From contig JAYSQR010000021.1 in the NCBI GenBank assembly GCA_043721435.1, positions 11,922-75,921 of the forward strand: DNA of 64,000 nt, in the 5' to 3' direction. This DNA comes from VFJL01 sp043721435 (GTDB lineage Bacteria; Pseudomonadota; Gammaproteobacteria; Burkholderiales; Nitrosomonadaceae). Shown piece after piece: positions 18,256-28,287 of the stretch (position 1 is its first letter; every line of letters starts with the position of its first letter). The translations under genes were made by a program, and so were the position numbers. The notes under the pieces are model-generated. The model was given only the letters and a program-made list of their open reading frames with translations, had not been told where the DNA came from and did no database searches.

Positions 18256-18699
18256 TCAGATACTCCGCATCGTGCACATCAATTCAGCCTCGGTAGCAAG
18301 CTGGCCTGCTACTTCTGCGCGGGCGGAATACTTCCAGATTCCTCTTACCTGCCGCGTGATGGCTACCTTGAGCAGCAACTGATCGCCTGCCTGCACCGGT
18401 TTCTTGAAGCGGGCGCCGTCTATCCCGACAAAATAATAAATTGAGTCATTGTCAGCTTTCACCCCCGCGGTTTTGAGGGTCAGGATCGCTGCAGCCTGGG
18501 CCAGCGCTTCGATGATCAGTACGCCCGGCATAACGGGATGATGGGGAAAGTGCCCAACAAAGAAGGGTTCGTTAATAGTCACATTCTTGAGCGCGACTAT
18601 ATCCTTGCCCGGTTCGCAGGAAAGTACCCGGTCTACCAGCAAGAAAGGATAGCGGTGAGGCAGATATTCCAGGATTTCATGAATATCCATGGCACTCAT
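18256..18699 (-). CDS. fabZ: 3-hydroxyacyl-ACP dehydratase
   Basis: FabZ dehydrates 3-hydroxyacyl-ACP and competes with LpxA for its substrate. The protein is 147 residues, with PHRYPFLLVDRV near the start and the catalytic His and Glu in HFPHHPVMPGVLIIEALAQ. The ATG at 18699 is preferred to 18735 because GGGGAAAGC is directly upstream and the extra 12 residues are not family-like. skp is 38 bases upstream; lpxD, usually between them, is absent. Confidence 0.95.
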   Translation of the reverse strand: MSAMDIHEILEYLPHRYPFLLVDRVLSCEPGKDIVALKNVTINEPFFVGHFPHHPVMPGVLIIEALAQAAAILTLKTAGVKADNDSIYYFVGIDGARFKKPVQAGDQLLLKVAITRQVRGIWKYSARAEVAGQLATEAELMCTMRSI

Positions 18700-18737
18700 G
18701 CTTTCCCCTTTCAGGTTTTCGTTTTCTTTTTCCATGG

Positions 18738-19265
18738 CTATTTGTCAGCCAGTGCTTTGATAACTCTGTCGGTAATATCGATGCGCTGACTCCGGTAAAC
18801 CGAATCCTGCAACTGCAGGATCAGGTCGTATTTCTCCGCTTCCGCGATGGCTTGTATGACTTTGCTGGCGTTCAACTGGATCGCGGCAAATTCATCGTTC
18901 TGCCGCAGACTCAAATCTTCCCGCATCTGCCGCTGGCTACGCTGATATTCACGATTGATGTTGGCAAGCTCACGCTCCTTGCCGCGCCGATCCGTTTCCG
19001 GCATGGCCATGCCGTCCTTTTCCAGTTGCTCCTGCAGCGCCTTCACTTGCGCCGCCATTTTCTTGAGTTCCTGGTCGCGCGGCAGGAATTCCTTTTCTAT
19101 CTTTTTCTGCGCGCGCACAGCCGGTGCCGATTCGATCAGAACCCTTTCGGTATTGACTATGCCTATCTTGATTTCGCTCGCGTAGGTGTTGAAGGGGATG
19201 GCCGCGGATGCAATGATCATGCACGTAGCGGTTAAAATTTGCCGATACTGAGTTTTCTGCTTCAA
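18738..19265 (-). CDS. skp: periplasmic chaperone Skp/OmpH
   Basis: Skp holds unfolded outer-membrane proteins in the periplasm on their way to BamA. It has a signal peptide (about residues 1-30, ending in NTYAS) and long coiled-coil arms (Lys/Gln/Glu-rich, about 55-130). The start is taken as TTG at 19265 because GGAG lies seven bases before it and it gives a proper signal peptide; a TTG at 19292 would add nine residues without a ribosome site. It lies 29 bases after bamA. Confidence 0.9.
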   Translation of the reverse strand: MKQKTQYRQILTATCMIIASAAIPFNTYASEIKIGIVNTERVLIESAPAVRAQKKIEKEFLPRDQELKKMAAQVKALQEQLEKDGMAMPETDRRGKERELANINREYQRSQRQMREDLSLRQNDEFAAIQLNASKVIQAIAEAEKYDLILQLQDSVYRSQRIDITDRVIKALADK

Positions 19266-19294
19266 TTTTCTCTCCTGGTTGATCACTGCCAAAT

Positions 19295-21580
19295 TTAGAA
19301 CTGCTGGCCAAATTGAAACTGGAATACTTGTAGTCTATCGCCGGGCTGGTCATTCAGCGGTTGTGCGAGACTGACCTTTAGCGGCCCCATCGGGGAAATC
19401 CACATAACGGCGAGTCCGGTGGAATAACGCATTCCTTCATTTATCTTGTATTTCGCATCACCCCCAGGGCCAAATACTGTACCACCATCCAGGAACAGAC
19501 TCAGGCGTACTGACCTGTCGTTTTTCATGCCGGGCATCGGGAACATCAGTTCCGCACTGCCGACCACGCGTTCGTTGCCGCCCAGCGATCTGCCGTTGGC
19601 ATCACGCGGACCCAGCGAACTGATATAGTAACCGCGCACCGAGGTGTTGCCGCCGGCAAAGAAATTCTTGAAGAAAGCCAGCGGTTGTCCATTATAGCCA
19701 TTGCCGGTTCCGGCTTCACCATGCAGCATCAGGGTGAAATCCTTTGAGATGGGATAAAACCATTTGAGAGCGTAGCTTGCCTTGTAGTATTGGAGATCGC
19801 CACCTGGCACACCCGCTTCGAGGAACACTCGATGGGTGGTGCCGCTGGTAGTCCAGATGGCGCTGTCACGCCCGTCACGCGCCCAGCTTAGCGTCACCGG
19901 AAGATTAAGGGTGACCTTCCCGAAATCGCGCACAAAGTCTATGTTACGTTGAACATTGCCTACCGATTTTATATCCGTCTGTTCCGCACCCACGCCAAAC
20001 GAGACGGTATCATTTTCGTTAACCGGGATGCCGAAGCGCACACCGGCACCGGTGGTGGCGGTATTAAAGGCACCCACCCCCAACAGCATATTGGTATTAA
20101 GGTGGCGGTCGTACAGATCAAACCCGGCGCTTACCCCGTTCTTGGTGAAATAAGGATCGGTGAATGACAATGAGTACACTTTATTGATCTGGCCGGTACT
20201 GACGTTGAGAGCGACGTTTTTCCCGCTGCCGAAGATATTGTCCTGGGCAACGGAAGCGGTCAATATCAGGCCCTGTTGCTGGGCATAGCCCGCGCCAAAC
20301 ATCACGGCGCCGGTAGGCTTCTCCTTGACATCGACATTGATGTCAACCTGATCGGTGACGCCCGGAACTGCGGGCGTTTCAAAATTGACGGCATTAAAAA
20401 AATTCAGTCTGTCCACACGCAACTTGGACTGCGCGATTTTGGCGGTTGAATACCAGCCACCTTCGAATTGACGCATTTCCCGGCGTATCACCTCATCGCG
20501 CGTGCGTTCATTGCCGGTTATGTTGATGCGCCGTACGTAAACCCGGCGGCCCGGATCGATAAAAAAAGTGAACCCTACCTGTCTTTTTTCCTTATCTATT
20601 TCCGGTGCTGCGTTGACATTGGCAAACGCATAGCCATCATTGCCCAGCCGGTCGGTGATGAGTTTGACGGATTCAGTCAGTTTCTCGCGTGCGAACACTT
20701 CGCCCGGCGCAAGTTTGATGAGCTTGCGCAACTCCGTTTCCGGCAGCAGCATTTCCCCCGCCAGCTTGATTTCGGAAACCGTATAGTTGGCACCCTCGGT
20801 AATATTTATCGTGATATAAATATCCTGCATGTCTGGCGTGATCGACACCTGGGTAGAATCAATGCTGAGTTCCAGATAGCCGCGATTGAGATAGTAAGAG
20901 CGCAGTGTTTCCAGGTCGGCACCCAGCTTCTGTTTCGAATACTGATCATCTTTGGTGAACCAGGTCAACAGACCCGGGGTCCTGAGTACAAACTGGTTCA
21001 GTAACTCCTTTTCCTTGAAGGCATTGTTGCCGACGATATTTATCTTGCGTATCTTGGCGACCTCTCCTTCGTCTATGTCGAAGTTGATGGCGACGCGATT
21101 ACGCTCAAGCGGTGTGGTGGTGGTGGTAATCTTTACTGCGTATCTGCCGCGGCTGATGTACTGCTGCTTCAACTCCTGTTCTGCTCTTTCCAGCAGCGAA
21201 CGATCAAAGATGCGCGATTCCGTCAGACCGGCCTGCTTCAGGCCATCCTTCAATTTACCCTTCTCGAATTCTTTGCCGCCGACTATGTTGATCTGCGCAA
21301 TGGCCGGACGTTCTTCCACCACCACCAGCAGGACGCCGTTGTCCGATTCCAGACGCACATCCTTGAAAAAACCGGTGGCATAGAGGGCCTTGATTGCCGC
21401 CGCAGCTTTCTCGTCGTCCAGTACGTCGCCCACCTTCACCGGCAGATAACTGAACACCGTGCCTGCTTCGGTGCGTTGTATGCCATCTACCCGGATATCC
21501 TTGACCACGAACGGTTCGATTGCCCATGAAAGCGAAGAACAGAAAGTGACAGCAAGCGCAGCCAGGTACCTGATTTTCAT
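19295..21580 (-). CDS. bamA: outer membrane protein assembly factor BamA
   Basis: BamA inserts beta-barrel proteins in the outer membrane. The 761-residue precursor has a signal peptide (about 1-20), five POTRA domains (about 22-420) and a C-terminal barrel ending in phenylalanine (QFQFGQQF), as outer-membrane proteins require. The lid-lock VRGY motif occurs near residue 650. It directly follows rseP (3 bases) and precedes skp. Confidence 0.96.
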   Translation of the reverse strand: MKIRYLAALAVTFCSSLSWAIEPFVVKDIRVDGIQRTEAGTVFSYLPVKVGDVLDDEKAAAAIKALYATGFFKDVRLESDNGVLLVVVEERPAIAQINIVGGKEFEKGKLKDGLKQAGLTESRIFDRSLLERAEQELKQQYISRGRYAVKITTTTTPLERNRVAINFDIDEGEVAKIRKINIVGNNAFKEKELLNQFVLRTPGLLTWFTKDDQYSKQKLGADLETLRSYYLNRGYLELSIDSTQVSITPDMQDIYITINITEGANYTVSEIKLAGEMLLPETELRKLIKLAPGEVFAREKLTESVKLITDRLGNDGYAFANVNAAPEIDKEKRQVGFTFFIDPGRRVYVRRINITGNERTRDEVIRREMRQFEGGWYSTAKIAQSKLRVDRLNFFNAVNFETPAVPGVTDQVDINVDVKEKPTGAVMFGAGYAQQQGLILTASVAQDNIFGSGKNVALNVSTGQINKVYSLSFTDPYFTKNGVSAGFDLYDRHLNTNMLLGVGAFNTATTGAGVRFGIPVNENDTVSFGVGAEQTDIKSVGNVQRNIDFVRDFGKVTLNLPVTLSWARDGRDSAIWTTSGTTHRVFLEAGVPGGDLQYYKASYALKWFYPISKDFTLMLHGEAGTGNGYNGQPLAFFKNFFAGGNTSVRGYYISSLGPRDANGRSLGGNERVVGSAELMFPMPGMKNDRSVRLSLFLDGGTVFGPGGDAKYKINEGMRYSTGLAVMWISPMGPLKVSLAQPLNDQPGDRLQVFQFQFGQQF

Positions 21581-21583
21581 TTT

Positions 21584-22957
21584 TTAACTGGAGATAAGCC
21601 GACTGATGTCGTTATATATGGCAAAAGCCATCAGGGCAAACAACAGCGCCATCCCCACCCGCTGACCAACTTCCATGGCCGTGTCAGAAAGCGGACTGCC
21701 TTTGACGATCTCGATCAGATAATACATCAAATGCCCCCCATCCAGTATCGGGATGGGCAGGAGGTTCAGCACCCCCAGGCTGATGCTGATGAGCGCGAGA
21801 AACCCCAGATAAGGCGCAAGCCCCATTTGCGCTGACTGCCCGGCGTAATCGGCAATTGTAATGGGTCCGCTGACATTTTTCCACGACACTTCTCCCATCA
21901 CCATTTTTCCCAGCATGCGCAGCGTAAATACCGATGTCTCCCAGGTTCTATCTACTGCCTTGACTATGGACACACCCAGCGGATAACTGGTTTTTACCAG
22001 CAGTCCTTCCAGTTCGGCAGGGTCAATTTTGGGGCCAACGCCGATCTTGCCGATTCTCTCGCCTTTTTCAGTTGCCGTATCAGGAGTGACGCTGATATCG
22101 AGGACAGAATTACCGCGATGAATTTGCAGCAGCAGTGACTGTCCCGGGTTGGCGCGTATCTGCCGCACCAGTTCTTCCCAGTTTGCAATGTCCTGTCCGT
22201 TTATGGCCAGAATTTCATCATCCGCCAGCAAACCGGCACGGTTACCCGCGCCGTCCGCTGTTACCTGGGCAATAACGGGTTTTATTGCGGGCTGATAGCT
22301 GCTCAGGCCGATTTTCTTCAGAAAATCCCCGTCCAGGTCATCGGCGTGAAAATTGCTTAAATCCAGTGTGCGCCAACTGATTTCCCCACGTTGATTGAGA
22401 GTTTCCACGGTTACAGCTGGAGATTTATCCACGACCTGCGCCAGCAGCAGCCAGCGTGCATCCTGCCAGGTCGCCACAGGCTCGGCGCCGATTTTTACGA
22501 TGGTCTCCCCAGCCTCGAAAGCCGCAAATGCAGCGGGTGTTGCCGGAGCCACCGGTCCCAGAATCGGTTTCATTCCGCTGGTGCCGAGCATGAACAGAAA
22601 ACAGTAAAGCAGGATGGCCAGCAGAAAATTAGCGATGGGTCCTGCCGCGACTATGGCGCTGCGACGTGCGACTGACTTGCGATTGAACGAGCGTGGCAAA
22701 TCCTGCGGAGCGACTTCGCCTTCACGCTCATCCAGCATCTTGACGTAACCGCCGAGGGGAAAAGCAGCTATCACCCATTCGGTCTGATCTTTCCCCCAGC
22801 GTTTCCTCAGTAGAGGCCGACCAAAACCGATCGAAAAGCGCAGCACTTTTACTCCGCACCAGCGCGCTACCAGGTAATGGCCAAATTCGTGGAATACAAT
22901 CAGCACGCCCAAGGCGACGACAAAAGAAATGATCGTAATAGGGAGCGTCATACCCAT
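21584..22957 (-). CDS. rseP: RIP metalloprotease RseP
   Basis: RseP is the site-2 membrane protease that releases sigma-E by cutting RseA. The 457-residue protein has the zinc motif HEFGH (residues 23-27) in the first membrane helix, PDZ regions in the middle (about 120-290), and the LPIPILDGGH motif in a C-terminal helix. It lies 159 bases after dxr in the same direction. Confidence 0.95.
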   Translation of the reverse strand: MGMTLPITIISFVVALGVLIVFHEFGHYLVARWCGVKVLRFSIGFGRPLLRKRWGKDQTEWVIAAFPLGGYVKMLDEREGEVAPQDLPRSFNRKSVARRSAIVAAGPIANFLLAILLYCFLFMLGTSGMKPILGPVAPATPAAFAAFEAGETIVKIGAEPVATWQDARWLLLAQVVDKSPAVTVETLNQRGEISWRTLDLSNFHADDLDGDFLKKIGLSSYQPAIKPVIAQVTADGAGNRAGLLADDEILAINGQDIANWEELVRQIRANPGQSLLLQIHRGNSVLDISVTPDTATEKGERIGKIGVGPKIDPAELEGLLVKTSYPLGVSIVKAVDRTWETSVFTLRMLGKMVMGEVSWKNVSGPITIADYAGQSAQMGLAPYLGFLALISISLGVLNLLPIPILDGGHLMYYLIEIVKGSPLSDTAMEVGQRVGMALLFALMAFAIYNDISRLISS

Positions 22958-23116
22958 GTGCCAGGGTGGATGTGACGCAAAAGGAGTTTCGGAAAAGAAC
23001 TTGAGGCGCTACGTCTTGCTGTCTCCTGGCAAACAGGGGCAAGAGAGCGGGGCGGAGAAAAAATGACCAGGCTGGCGGTAGCCGGGGCGTTTTCGGGGGA
23101 TGGTATTCCTGACACT

Positions 23117-24304
23117 TTACACCAGAGACGCCAGCCACTCATGCGCGGTTTCGCGTGCTACGCGGTCTGCTGCCAGGATATCTTCCAGGGTGGCGATATC
23201 CTTGCGGCTGACCGTCTGCATGACTTGTTCGATCATGGTTGGAATTGCGGTAAACGGCATGCGGCGTTTGAGAAAGGATTCTACTGCCACTTCGTTGGCA
23301 GCGTTGAGTATGGCCGGGGCGCTGCCACCGGCGGCAAGCGCCTGGTAGGCGAGGCCCAGACAGGGAAAGCGTTTGAGATCCGGTGCTTCAAAATCCAGTC
23401 GGCCGATCTTGAACATGTCCAGAGGCGTCACACCCGTTTCAATGCGCTCCGGAAAACCCAAGGCATGCGCAATCGGGGTACGCATGTCGGGATTACCCAG
23501 TTGCGCCAGCACCGAACCGTCTACATATTCGACCATGGAATGAATCACGCTTTGCGGATGGATCACTACCTGAATTTGCTCAGGAGCGGCATCAAACAGC
23601 CAGTGCGCTTCAATCACTTCCAGTCCCTTGTTCATCATGGTGGCGGAGTCCACTGAAATCTTCTGTCCCATCAACCAGTTGGGATGAGCGCAAGCCTGCT
23701 CCGGCGTTACTTGTTCCAGTGACGCCAGCGATGCTTGCCGGAACGGTCCGCCGGATGCAGTCAGCAGAATGCGGCGCACCCCGACTGCGGCCAGATTTCC
23801 GGCGAAATGCTGCGGCAGTGACTGGAAGATGGCGTTATGTTCGCTGTCTATCGGCAGCAGCGTGGCATGATGCTGTTTGACCAGATTCATGAAAATACGC
23901 CCCGCCATCACTAGGGTTTCCTTGTTGGCGAGCAGCACCTGCTTGCCTGCGCGGGCAGCGGCGAAGGTGGGGCGTATACCGGCGGCACCGACGATGGCAG
24001 CCATTACCGCATCCACCTCGGGCAGCGCTGCCACTTTCTCCAGTGATTCAACTCCCCACAGCACTTCGGTGGCAAGTCCTGCCGTGCGCATTTCCGTCTG
24101 CAATTTTTCTCCACTGGCTGCATTCAGCATGACCGCATAACGCGGCTGGAAGCGACGGCACTGTTCCAGCATTTTTTCGGTACTGTTATTGGCGGTGAGC
24201 GCAACGACCTGAAATCGGTCAGGGTGGCGTGCAACCACATCCAGTGTACTTACGCCGATGCTGCCGGTAGAGCCGAGTATGGTGAGATGACGGATGGTAG
24301 TCAT
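23117..24304 (-). CDS. dxr: 1-deoxy-D-xylulose-5-phosphate reductoisomerase
   Basis: Dxr makes 2-C-methyl-D-erythritol 4-phosphate, the committed step of non-mevalonate isoprenoid synthesis. The 395-residue protein has the NADPH motif LGSTGSIG near residue 11, LANKETLV, the metal-binding DSEHNA (about 152-157), and the flap region with SASGGPFR-like LLTASGGPF. The ATG overlaps nothing but touches the cdsA stop (24305-24307), so the two are coupled. Confidence 0.97.
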   Translation of the reverse strand: MTTIRHLTILGSTGSIGVSTLDVVARHPDRFQVVALTANNSTEKMLEQCRRFQPRYAVMLNAASGEKLQTEMRTAGLATEVLWGVESLEKVAALPEVDAVMAAIVGAAGIRPTFAAARAGKQVLLANKETLVMAGRIFMNLVKQHHATLLPIDSEHNAIFQSLPQHFAGNLAAVGVRRILLTASGGPFRQASLASLEQVTPEQACAHPNWLMGQKISVDSATMMNKGLEVIEAHWLFDAAPEQIQVVIHPQSVIHSMVEYVDGSVLAQLGNPDMRTPIAHALGFPERIETGVTPLDMFKIGRLDFEAPDLKRFPCLGLAYQALAAGGSAPAILNAANEVAVESFLKRRMPFTAIPTMIEQVMQTVSRKDIATLEDILAADRVARETAHEWLASLV

Positions 24305-25120
24305 TTAGACAGTAATGATCAGCAGCGCCAGAACAGCGGCAGGCAGGGTTGAAGTGAGTGCATCGATGCGGTCAAGTATACCACCGTGGCCAGGCAAAAT
24401 ATTGCCGCTATCCTTGACGCCAGCATGACGTTTCATCAGGGATTCGAACAGATCGCCGATGACGCCCAGCGCGGCCAGTACCAGCAACAACGGCAGTAGT
24501 AGCACGACTTGGGTTTCTTCTCCGGCCATCTGCCCCCATATCAGCGCATAGACGGAAACTGCTATCAGTGCACCGGCCACGCCTTCCCAGGTCTTGCCGG
24601 GGCTAATGTTGGGCGCGAGCTTATGCTTGCCGAATGCGCGTCCGGCGAAATACGCAGCGGTGTCGGAAATCCAGATGGCTGCCATGAAACCCAGCAGCAG
24701 CAGTGGACTAATGGTGCGCAACTGATACAGGGCAAGACCAGTCGGCAATAGCAGCAACCAGCCTATCACCGCCAGCAGAACCGGACTCTTGATCGGATGG
24801 TTCGATTTCAGAAGAGCTGGCGCAGCCAGCATCCAGAATGCCAGTGATGCGGCGTAGAGCCACAGGAATGAGGTAGTGTAAGGGTCGATCAGAACCGCCC
24901 GGCTCAATACATACAGTAGTTCTCCACCGAGCAAGGCGGTGGATGTCAGGTAAATGGTCGAGTGGGCAACGGAGAACTTTGCCAGCTTGCTCCATTCCAC
25001 TGCACCCATCACCACGAAGGCAAGCAGCAATGTCATCCAGAAAATCGCCGACAAATAAAACAGCGCTGCCAGAAACAGGAGCAACGCGATGACGGCGGTT
25101 AGGATGCGGGTTTTAAGCAT
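24305..25120 (-). CDS. cdsA: phosphatidate cytidylyltransferase
   Basis: CdsA makes CDP-diacylglycerol for all phospholipids. The 271-residue protein is highly hydrophobic with about seven or eight membrane helices and ends with the CDP-alcohol signature (D-x3-F-x-S-x2-K-R-x3-K-D: DLFESLMKRHAGVKD ... GHGGILDRID). The ATG at 25120 is preferred to a TTG at 25138. It lies between uppS and dxr. Confidence 0.94.
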   Translation of the reverse strand: MLKTRILTAVIALLLFLAALFYLSAIFWMTLLLAFVVMGAVEWSKLAKFSVAHSTIYLTSTALLGGELLYVLSRAVLIDPYTTSFLWLYAASLAFWMLAAPALLKSNHPIKSPVLLAVIGWLLLLPTGLALYQLRTISPLLLLGFMAAIWISDTAAYFAGRAFGKHKLAPNISPGKTWEGVAGALIAVSVYALIWGQMAGEETQVVLLLPLLLVLAALGVIGDLFESLMKRHAGVKDSGNILPGHGGILDRIDALTSTLPAAVLALLIITV

Positions 25121-25168
25121 GAATGAGGGTCCCAACAAAAAACTTCACCGGTTGGGAATGTGCGAGGG

Positions 25169-25966
25169 TTATGCCGATTGATCGGCCACAACTCTTCTCG
25201 TTCCTTCTGCGGATGGTGATGTTTTGAGCTGCTCGCTGGTGCGGCCAAAACGGCGCTCGCGTTGCTGATATGACTGGATGGCAAGATCCAGCGCCTGAGC
25301 ATCGAAATCCGGCCACAGGGTATCGGTGAAATAAAGCTCGGTATAGGCGAGTTGCCACAACAGAAAATTGCTTATGCGCTGCTCGCCGCCGGTGCGGATA
25401 AACAGATCCGGCTCCGGCGCGTAGCTCATGGCGAAATGCGGCATCAAATCTTCTTCCTCGAAACCGCCGGCTAATTCGGGGTGTTGCGCCAGCATGCTAC
25501 GGGTCGCCTGCATGATGTCCCAACGCCCGCCATAATTGGCTGCAATAGTAAGCGTAAGCTTGGTGTTGGCGGCGGTCAGTTTCTCGCCGTTGCGGATGAA
25601 TTCAACTATTTTCGGCTCGAACTTCGATAAATCGCCGACCACCTTGAAGCGGATACCATTCTCATGCAGCTTGACCACTTCCTGCTCCAGCGCGACGATG
25701 AAAAGCTGCATCAGGACAGAGATTTCTTCCTTCGGCCTGCGCCAGTTTTCGCTGCTGAAAGCGAATAACGTGAGGTAGCCGATGCCGCGCTCGCCGCAGG
25801 CCTTGACCACGCCGCGCACCGTTTCCATTGCCCGCTTGTGTCCCGCCACTCGTGGCATGAAACGGTTCTTCGCCCAGCGGCCGTTGCCGTCCATGATGAT
25901 GGCGACATGCCGGGGGATTATTCCGGTTGCAGGTATTTCACGGGTTGAACTGATAACAGTGGGCAT
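25169..25966 (-). CDS. uppS: undecaprenyl diphosphate synthase (isoprenyl transferase)
   Basis: UppS builds the C55 lipid carrier for cell-wall synthesis. It shows HVAIIMDGNGRWAK with the catalytic Asp, GHKRAM, FAFSSENWRRP, and the C-terminal DLFIRTGGEQRISNFLLWQ. The ATG at 25966 gives 265 residues and a family-like N-terminus. A TTG at 25993 overlaps the frr stop and is an alternative that would couple translation. Confidence 0.95.
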   Translation of the reverse strand: MPTVISSTREIPATGIIPRHVAIIMDGNGRWAKNRFMPRVAGHKRAMETVRGVVKACGERGIGYLTLFAFSSENWRRPKEEISVLMQLFIVALEQEVVKLHENGIRFKVVGDLSKFEPKIVEFIRNGEKLTAANTKLTLTIAANYGGRWDIMQATRSMLAQHPELAGGFEEEDLMPHFAMSYAPEPDLFIRTGGEQRISNFLLWQLAYTELYFTDTLWPDFDAQALDLAIQSYQQRERRFGRTSEQLKTSPSAEGTRRVVADQSA

Positions 25967-25989
25967 GGGGAGTGCGGTTCTGAATTGGA

Positions 25990-26547
25990 TCAAACCGCCA
26001 TTAATTCGGTTTCCTTGATTTGCAGCATCTTGTCGATTTCGGCGATATGGCGGTCGGTGAGTTTCTGTATTTCATCCTGTCCGCGGCGCTCGTCATCCTC
26101 GGCAACCTTTTTTTCCTTGAGCAGTTCCTTCAAATGCGCATTGGCATCGCGCCGGATGTTGCGCATTGCTACGCGCGCGGTCTCCGCTTCATGCTTCACT
26201 ACCTTGGTAAGGTCGCGGCGGCGCTCCTCGGTCAGCGCTGGCATGGGTACCCGTATCACCTCACCGACAGTCATGGGGTTCAGTCCCAGGTCAGAGTCAC
26301 GGATTGCTTTTTCAACCACGCCCAGCATTTTCTTTTCCCAGGGTGCAACACCGATGGTACGGGCATCTATCAGGTTGATATTCGCCACCTGGTTGATCGG
26401 CATGGGGGTGCCGTAATAATCCACGCTGATGTGATCGAGCAGGCCAGCGTGAGCCCGCCCGGTTCGAACTTTGCCCAAGTCGGCTTTCAATGCCTCCAGG
26501 GTTTTCTGCATTTTTTGCTCAGCGGCTTTCTTGATGTCGGCGATCAT
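25990..26547 (-). CDS. frr: ribosome recycling factor
   Basis: RRF splits post-termination ribosomes together with EF-G. At 185 residues it is the exact family length, with the conserved KVRTGRAHAGLLD (about residues 26-38), NPMTVGEVIRVPMPALTEERR, and the HisPDZ-free three-helix bundle pattern. It follows pyrH by 64 bases. Confidence 0.97.
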   Translation of the reverse strand: MIADIKKAAEQKMQKTLEALKADLGKVRTGRAHAGLLDHISVDYYGTPMPINQVANINLIDARTIGVAPWEKKMLGVVEKAIRDSDLGLNPMTVGEVIRVPMPALTEERRRDLTKVVKHEAETARVAMRNIRRDANAHLKELLKEKKVAEDDERRGQDEIQKLTDRHIAEIDKMLQIKETELMAV

Positions 26548-26611
26548 GATATTTATCTCGTGCGGAAAGATTGGAAATAAAAACCTGCACTGCCCTGCGG
26601 CTCGCAGTTAC

Positions 26612-27328
26612 TCAGATCCGTACCAGCGTTCCTTCATCCTCACCCATTACCACCCGTTTCAATGCCCCGGCTTTGAAGATGCTGAATACATTGAGCGGCA
26701 AATTCTGGTCGCGGCACAGGGTCAATGCCGTGGCATCCATCACCTTCAGGTTCTTGGCGATGGCCTCATCAAACGTCAGTTTCTGGTAGCGGACGGCATC
26801 GCGGTTGGTTTTTGGGTCGCTGGTATAGACGCCATCCACCTTGGTGGCCTTGAGCACGATATCCACGTTCATTTCCATGCCGCGCAACGCAGCGGCCGTG
26901 TCGGTAGTGAAGAAGGGATTGCCGGTGCCGGCGGCAAAAATGACTATCTTGCCTTCCTCCAGATAGCGCATTGCCTTGCCGCGAATATAGGGCTCCACCA
27001 CTTGATCGATACGCAGTGCCGACTGTACCCGGCTCACCAGTCCGCCGCAGCGCATTGCATCCTGCAGCGCTAGCGCATTCATGACAGTAGCCAGCATCCC
27101 CATGTAGTCGGCGGTGGCGCGATCCATGCCACCCTCGGCTGAAGTCATGCCGCGGAAAATGTTACCGCCGCCGATTACCACTGCCACCTCGACGCCGAGC
27201 TGGGTCACTTCGGCAATTTCGGCAACAATACGTTCTATCACGGTGCGATTGATACCGTAGCTGTCGTCGCCCATCAGAGCTTCACCCGAGAGTTTCAGCA
27301 AGATGCGTTTATAGGCGGTAGTCGTCAT
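26612..27328 (-). CDS. pyrH: uridylate kinase
   Basis: PyrH phosphorylates UMP to UDP. The 238-residue protein has KLSGEALMGD near the N-terminus, the GGGNIFRG phosphate loop (about residues 53-60), and DRATADYMGMLATVMNALAL. Its place between tsf and frr is near-universal in betaproteobacteria. Confidence 0.97.
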   Translation of the reverse strand: MTTTAYKRILLKLSGEALMGDDSYGINRTVIERIVAEIAEVTQLGVEVAVVIGGGNIFRGMTSAEGGMDRATADYMGMLATVMNALALQDAMRCGGLVSRVQSALRIDQVVEPYIRGKAMRYLEEGKIVIFAAGTGNPFFTTDTAAALRGMEMNVDIVLKATKVDGVYTSDPKTNRDAVRYQKLTFDEAIAKNLKVMDATALTLCRDQNLPLNVFSIFKAGALKRVVMGEDEGTLVRI

Positions 27329-27360
27329 GGGTACGGTTAGTCCTGTTGCAGTGTATGGTC

Positions 27361-28245
27361 TTATTTTGCCTGGTTAACCTGAGCCATTACCTCGGCAGCA
27401 AAATCGCAGGATTTCTTTTCCATTCCTTCACCCACGACAAACATGGTAAAGCCATCGACTTTGGCAGATCTGGCTGCGAGCAGTTTTTCCACCGTCTGCT
27501 CCGGGTCTTTGACGAAAGGCTGGCCGAGCAACGTTACTTCAGCGAGGTATTTGGCGACACGTCCGTCCACCATTTTTGCCACGATGTCGGCGGGCTTGCC
27601 GCTTTCTGCTGCTTGCGCGGTGTAAATCAGGCGCTCACGTGCCAGCAGTTCGGGCGCTACCTGCTCTCTGGAAACGCAGAACGGTTTGCTGGCGGCAATA
27701 TGCATCGCCAAGTCTTTTCCCAGCGTCTCGTCGCCGCCGGTGTAATCAATCATCACGCCGATTCTGCTGCCATGCAGATAAGAAGCAAGCCGCCCCTGCG
27801 TCGCATAGCGTACGCAGCGACGCACACTGATGTTTTCACCCAACTTCATTACCAGCGCTTTGCGGAACTCTTCTACATTTTCGCCATTCGCCAAGGTTGC
27901 CGCTGCCAACGCATCGGTATCGGTCAGATTCTGCGTCGTCACCAGTTGTGCCAGGTTGCGGGCAAAATTGATGAAGTCCTCGTTCCTGGCAACAAAGTCA
28001 GTTTCGCAGTTGACTTCCACCAGCGCCCCGCTCCTGCCATCGGCCGCGATATACGCTCCTATCATGCCTTCCGCCGCAATGCGACCGGCAGCTTTGCTTG
28101 CCTTGGCGCCGCTTTTGATGCGCAGCAGGTCTTCCGCCGCTTTCATGTCGCCAGCGGTTTCAGTCAATGCTTTCTTGCATTCCATCATGCCGAGTCCGGT
28201 CAGGTCGCGTAACTCCTTCACCATGCCCGCGGTAATATCCGCCAT
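27361..28245 (-). CDS. tsf: elongation factor Ts
   Basis: EF-Ts recycles EF-Tu. The 294-residue protein begins MADITAGMVKELRDLTGLGMMECKKAL (start ATG at 28245 preceded by GGAG; the frame extends to 28260 without support) and contains VNCETDFVARN in the core. It follows rpsB, with a terminator-like hairpin between the two. Confidence 0.97.
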   Translation of the reverse strand: MADITAGMVKELRDLTGLGMMECKKALTETAGDMKAAEDLLRIKSGAKASKAAGRIAAEGMIGAYIAADGRSGALVEVNCETDFVARNEDFINFARNLAQLVTTQNLTDTDALAAATLANGENVEEFRKALVMKLGENISVRRCVRYATQGRLASYLHGSRIGVMIDYTGGDETLGKDLAMHIAASKPFCVSREQVAPELLARERLIYTAQAAESGKPADIVAKMVDGRVAKYLAEVTLLGQPFVKDPEQTVEKLLAARSAKVDGFTMFVVGEGMEKKSCDFAAEVMAQVNQAK

Positions 28246-28287
28246 ATGCCACTCCAACAAAATTATTCAAAATATTCGCAGCCAGTT

